A stretch of DNA of 64,000 nt from Cokeromyces recurvatus (lineage: Eukaryota; Mucoromycota; Mucoromycetes; Mucorales; Mucoraceae), in contig NW_026251410.1 of NCBI RefSeq assembly GCF_025118155.1, positions 342,945 through 406,944 of the forward strand. Direction: 5' to 3'. How positions within the stretch are numbered: position 1 is the stretch's first letter; the number at the start of each line of letters is the position of its first letter. The position numbers and the translations under genes are program-made. Shown piece by piece: positions 62,421 through 64,000 of the stretch. The notes beneath the pieces were generated by a model that saw only the letters and a program-made list of their open reading frames with translations, searched no databases and was not told the DNA's origin.

Positions 62421-64000
62421 TAAATTATTTTCCTTAAATACAGATATTTCTTCTCCTTTTTACAATTTACATTATATTAGCATCCAATTAAAAATCTTAT
62501 TGTTGATGAATGGTTTTATGATTATTAGCCTAATCAACAACAACAACAATAAAAAAAAGAAAAAAAAATATTAATTCTAAAATAGTTGAGGCGCTGTAGT
62601 GAGACATTGTAGTGACACACTGCAATACCTTTTATGTACAAATAAATTGAAGAACAGCGGACACATTTATAATCGCCGACAATACACAAAAGGAAATAAA
62701 GCATATAGAAACAGTTGTATATAGAAGAAATTTCAAAATAAAATGAATTTAAGCAATATATTAATAAGCAAACAATATGCAATACATACCATAGCATATA
62801 CATATAATAAACTATTAAGATATATTCCTAAAAATGAAACCGCGGAGTTTACAAAAATCACATTTCGCGCTCCGCCCCAAATTTAACTTAATATAGAAGG
62901 AAGGAAAGAATGAATGAATGAATGAATGAAGGAAGGAAGGAAGGAAGGAAGGTAGAAGAAGAAGAAGATAGAAAAAAAAAATAGAATAAAACTAAAATAA
63001 AACTAAAATAAGACAAAATAGAATAAGATTGCAAAGGACAGGTTAAAATAGAGGAATAGAGCTTACTATGTTGTATTATGTTGTATTGTATTGTATTATA
63101 TTATATTATATTGTATTGTATTGTATTGTATTGTATTATAATATGTTATGATATGATACGTTATATTATGATATTTTATGTTATCTTAGAGCATATATAT
63201 ACTATATAGTAGAATGAATGAATGAATGAATGAACAATGAACAATTATTAATATTAGACTAAATTAATATTATGAATGATAGAAAAAAGATGATGCAAGT
63301 TTATTATTGCCAGCACCAAATATTATATGGTGTATAATACAATTAATTATGCTTAGATATGTAATATAACAGTTTAGTTAAAATACAAGTAATAATAATA
63401 ATAATGATAATAGTGGTAGTGGTAGTGGTAGTGGTAGTGTTAGAAAAAAAAAAAAAAATAAAAATTACAAAAGTTTTTGTGGCGCCAGCGGGGTAAACCT
63501 TCATCAACCCCAATTCGATTACACGACCTCATGGCAACTTGAATAAGGTGCGAAATCGAATTGGAATCTCAAAAACCCGGTTGACTGTATCTGGAATTTA
63601 AATTCTTTATACCTATAATTTAGCTACATACCACCCACCCACACGTCACCACTATTACCATTAATACTGCTGCTGCTATTACTCATATATGTATGTAACC
63701 ACTCCTTTTTTTTTTTTTTTTTTCTATAAATAACAGTAGTCTTTTGTAATGAAATAGCATAACATATTTATATGTATACTAAATATGTATTTGAGCTATT
63801 ATTGGAATATACTAATGAATTAATCTCAATCAAAGCATAATAACACTAGTTACAATTAGCTACAATTAGCTAAAACTGGCTTATATGCTTATTATTAATT
63901 CTATTATATGCATTTTATGCATTTTCAGTAAAAATATCAATTATATAGTTACTTTTATACGGTATATATCTATTAATTTATTATTATATAGCTACTATCA
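62421..64000. other. Repeat-rich terminal region without a gene
   Basis: Holds (GAAT)n and (GGAA)n runs at about 62909-62951, a long TATTG/TATTA pentamer array at about 63070-63180, another GAAT run near 63213-63232, a (GGTAGT)n run near 63413-63438 and the G+C-rich, hairpin-forming block at 63480-63600. No coding frame. Confidence 0.6.
63480..63600. other. G+C-richer block with nested hairpins
   Basis: CCAATTCGATT (63510-63520) pairs perfectly with AATCGAATTGG (63554-63564), and GGGGT (63490-63494) pairs with ACCCC-type sequence just before it, in a block clearly richer in G+C than its surroundings. It does not fold as a tRNA by eye. It could be the edge of a mobile element or a structured RNA. 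Confidence 0.4.

Noticed and set aside
63480..63600. Possible tRNA or LTR primer-binding site (GGCGCCAGCGGGG)
   Set aside because: No cloverleaf, and no LTR boundary or retroelement gene in the window; kept only as a structural curiosity.

Overview
The window looks like nuclear DNA of an early-diverging fungus, most likely a member of the Mucorales (Mucoromycota). The DNA is very AT-rich, with many long A or T homopolymers. Genes are packed close together and cut by many short introns, mostly 50-80 nt, with GTAAGT/GTATGT donors and TAG/CAG/AAG acceptors. Gene products are fungal (Isc1, Sec66, Fmp27, Mtq1-like). Two kinds of degenerate content, decayed Tc1/mariner and Helitron copies and an expanded family of unnamed fungal proteins, fit the same group. 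This assignment is inference from composition and protein families; genus cannot be told.

Layout. 1-7.2 kb: no intact gene; one decayed family fragment (2.6-3.2 kb), simple repeats and dispersed repeats. 7.3-13.8 kb: SAM-kinesin-13 (+), Isc1-like sphingolipid phospholipase C (-), ankyrin protein (-). 14.6-15.7 kb: Tc1-like relic with an inverted duplication. 15.8-38.6 kb is the gene-dense core: a histone-fold-like large protein (+), Sec66 (+), a seven-helix membrane protein (+), a triple-KH RNA-binding protein (-) divergent from a mitochondrial HemK/Mtq1 methyltransferase (+), a 77-aa membrane protein (+), the giant Fmp27/BLTP2 bridge lipid-transfer protein (-), a SET-domain methyltransferase (-) divergent from a FetB/UPF0014 permease (+). 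38.6-64 kb is accessory: a five-copy tandem array, two intact members of an unnamed fungal family (41.1 and 51.2 kb), pseudogenes, a Tc1/mariner element inserted cleanly into an F-box-like gene, an internally deleted cousin of it, a Helitron-type Rep/PIF1 relic, and a CAGT-ended Tc1 element.

The core genes are housekeeping functions (protein translocation, lipid transfer and sphingolipid turnover, mitochondrial translation termination, spindle microtubules) and do not form an operon-like pathway. For twelve multi-exon genes I solved exon borders by hand; in every one with a known start the exon lengths add to a multiple of three. The least ordinary material is at 40.17-40.88 kb (exon-like 117-bp units in a 266-bp higher-order repeat) and 47.3-50.6 kb (transposon insertion whose removal, leaving one TA, restores a 549-codon reading frame).
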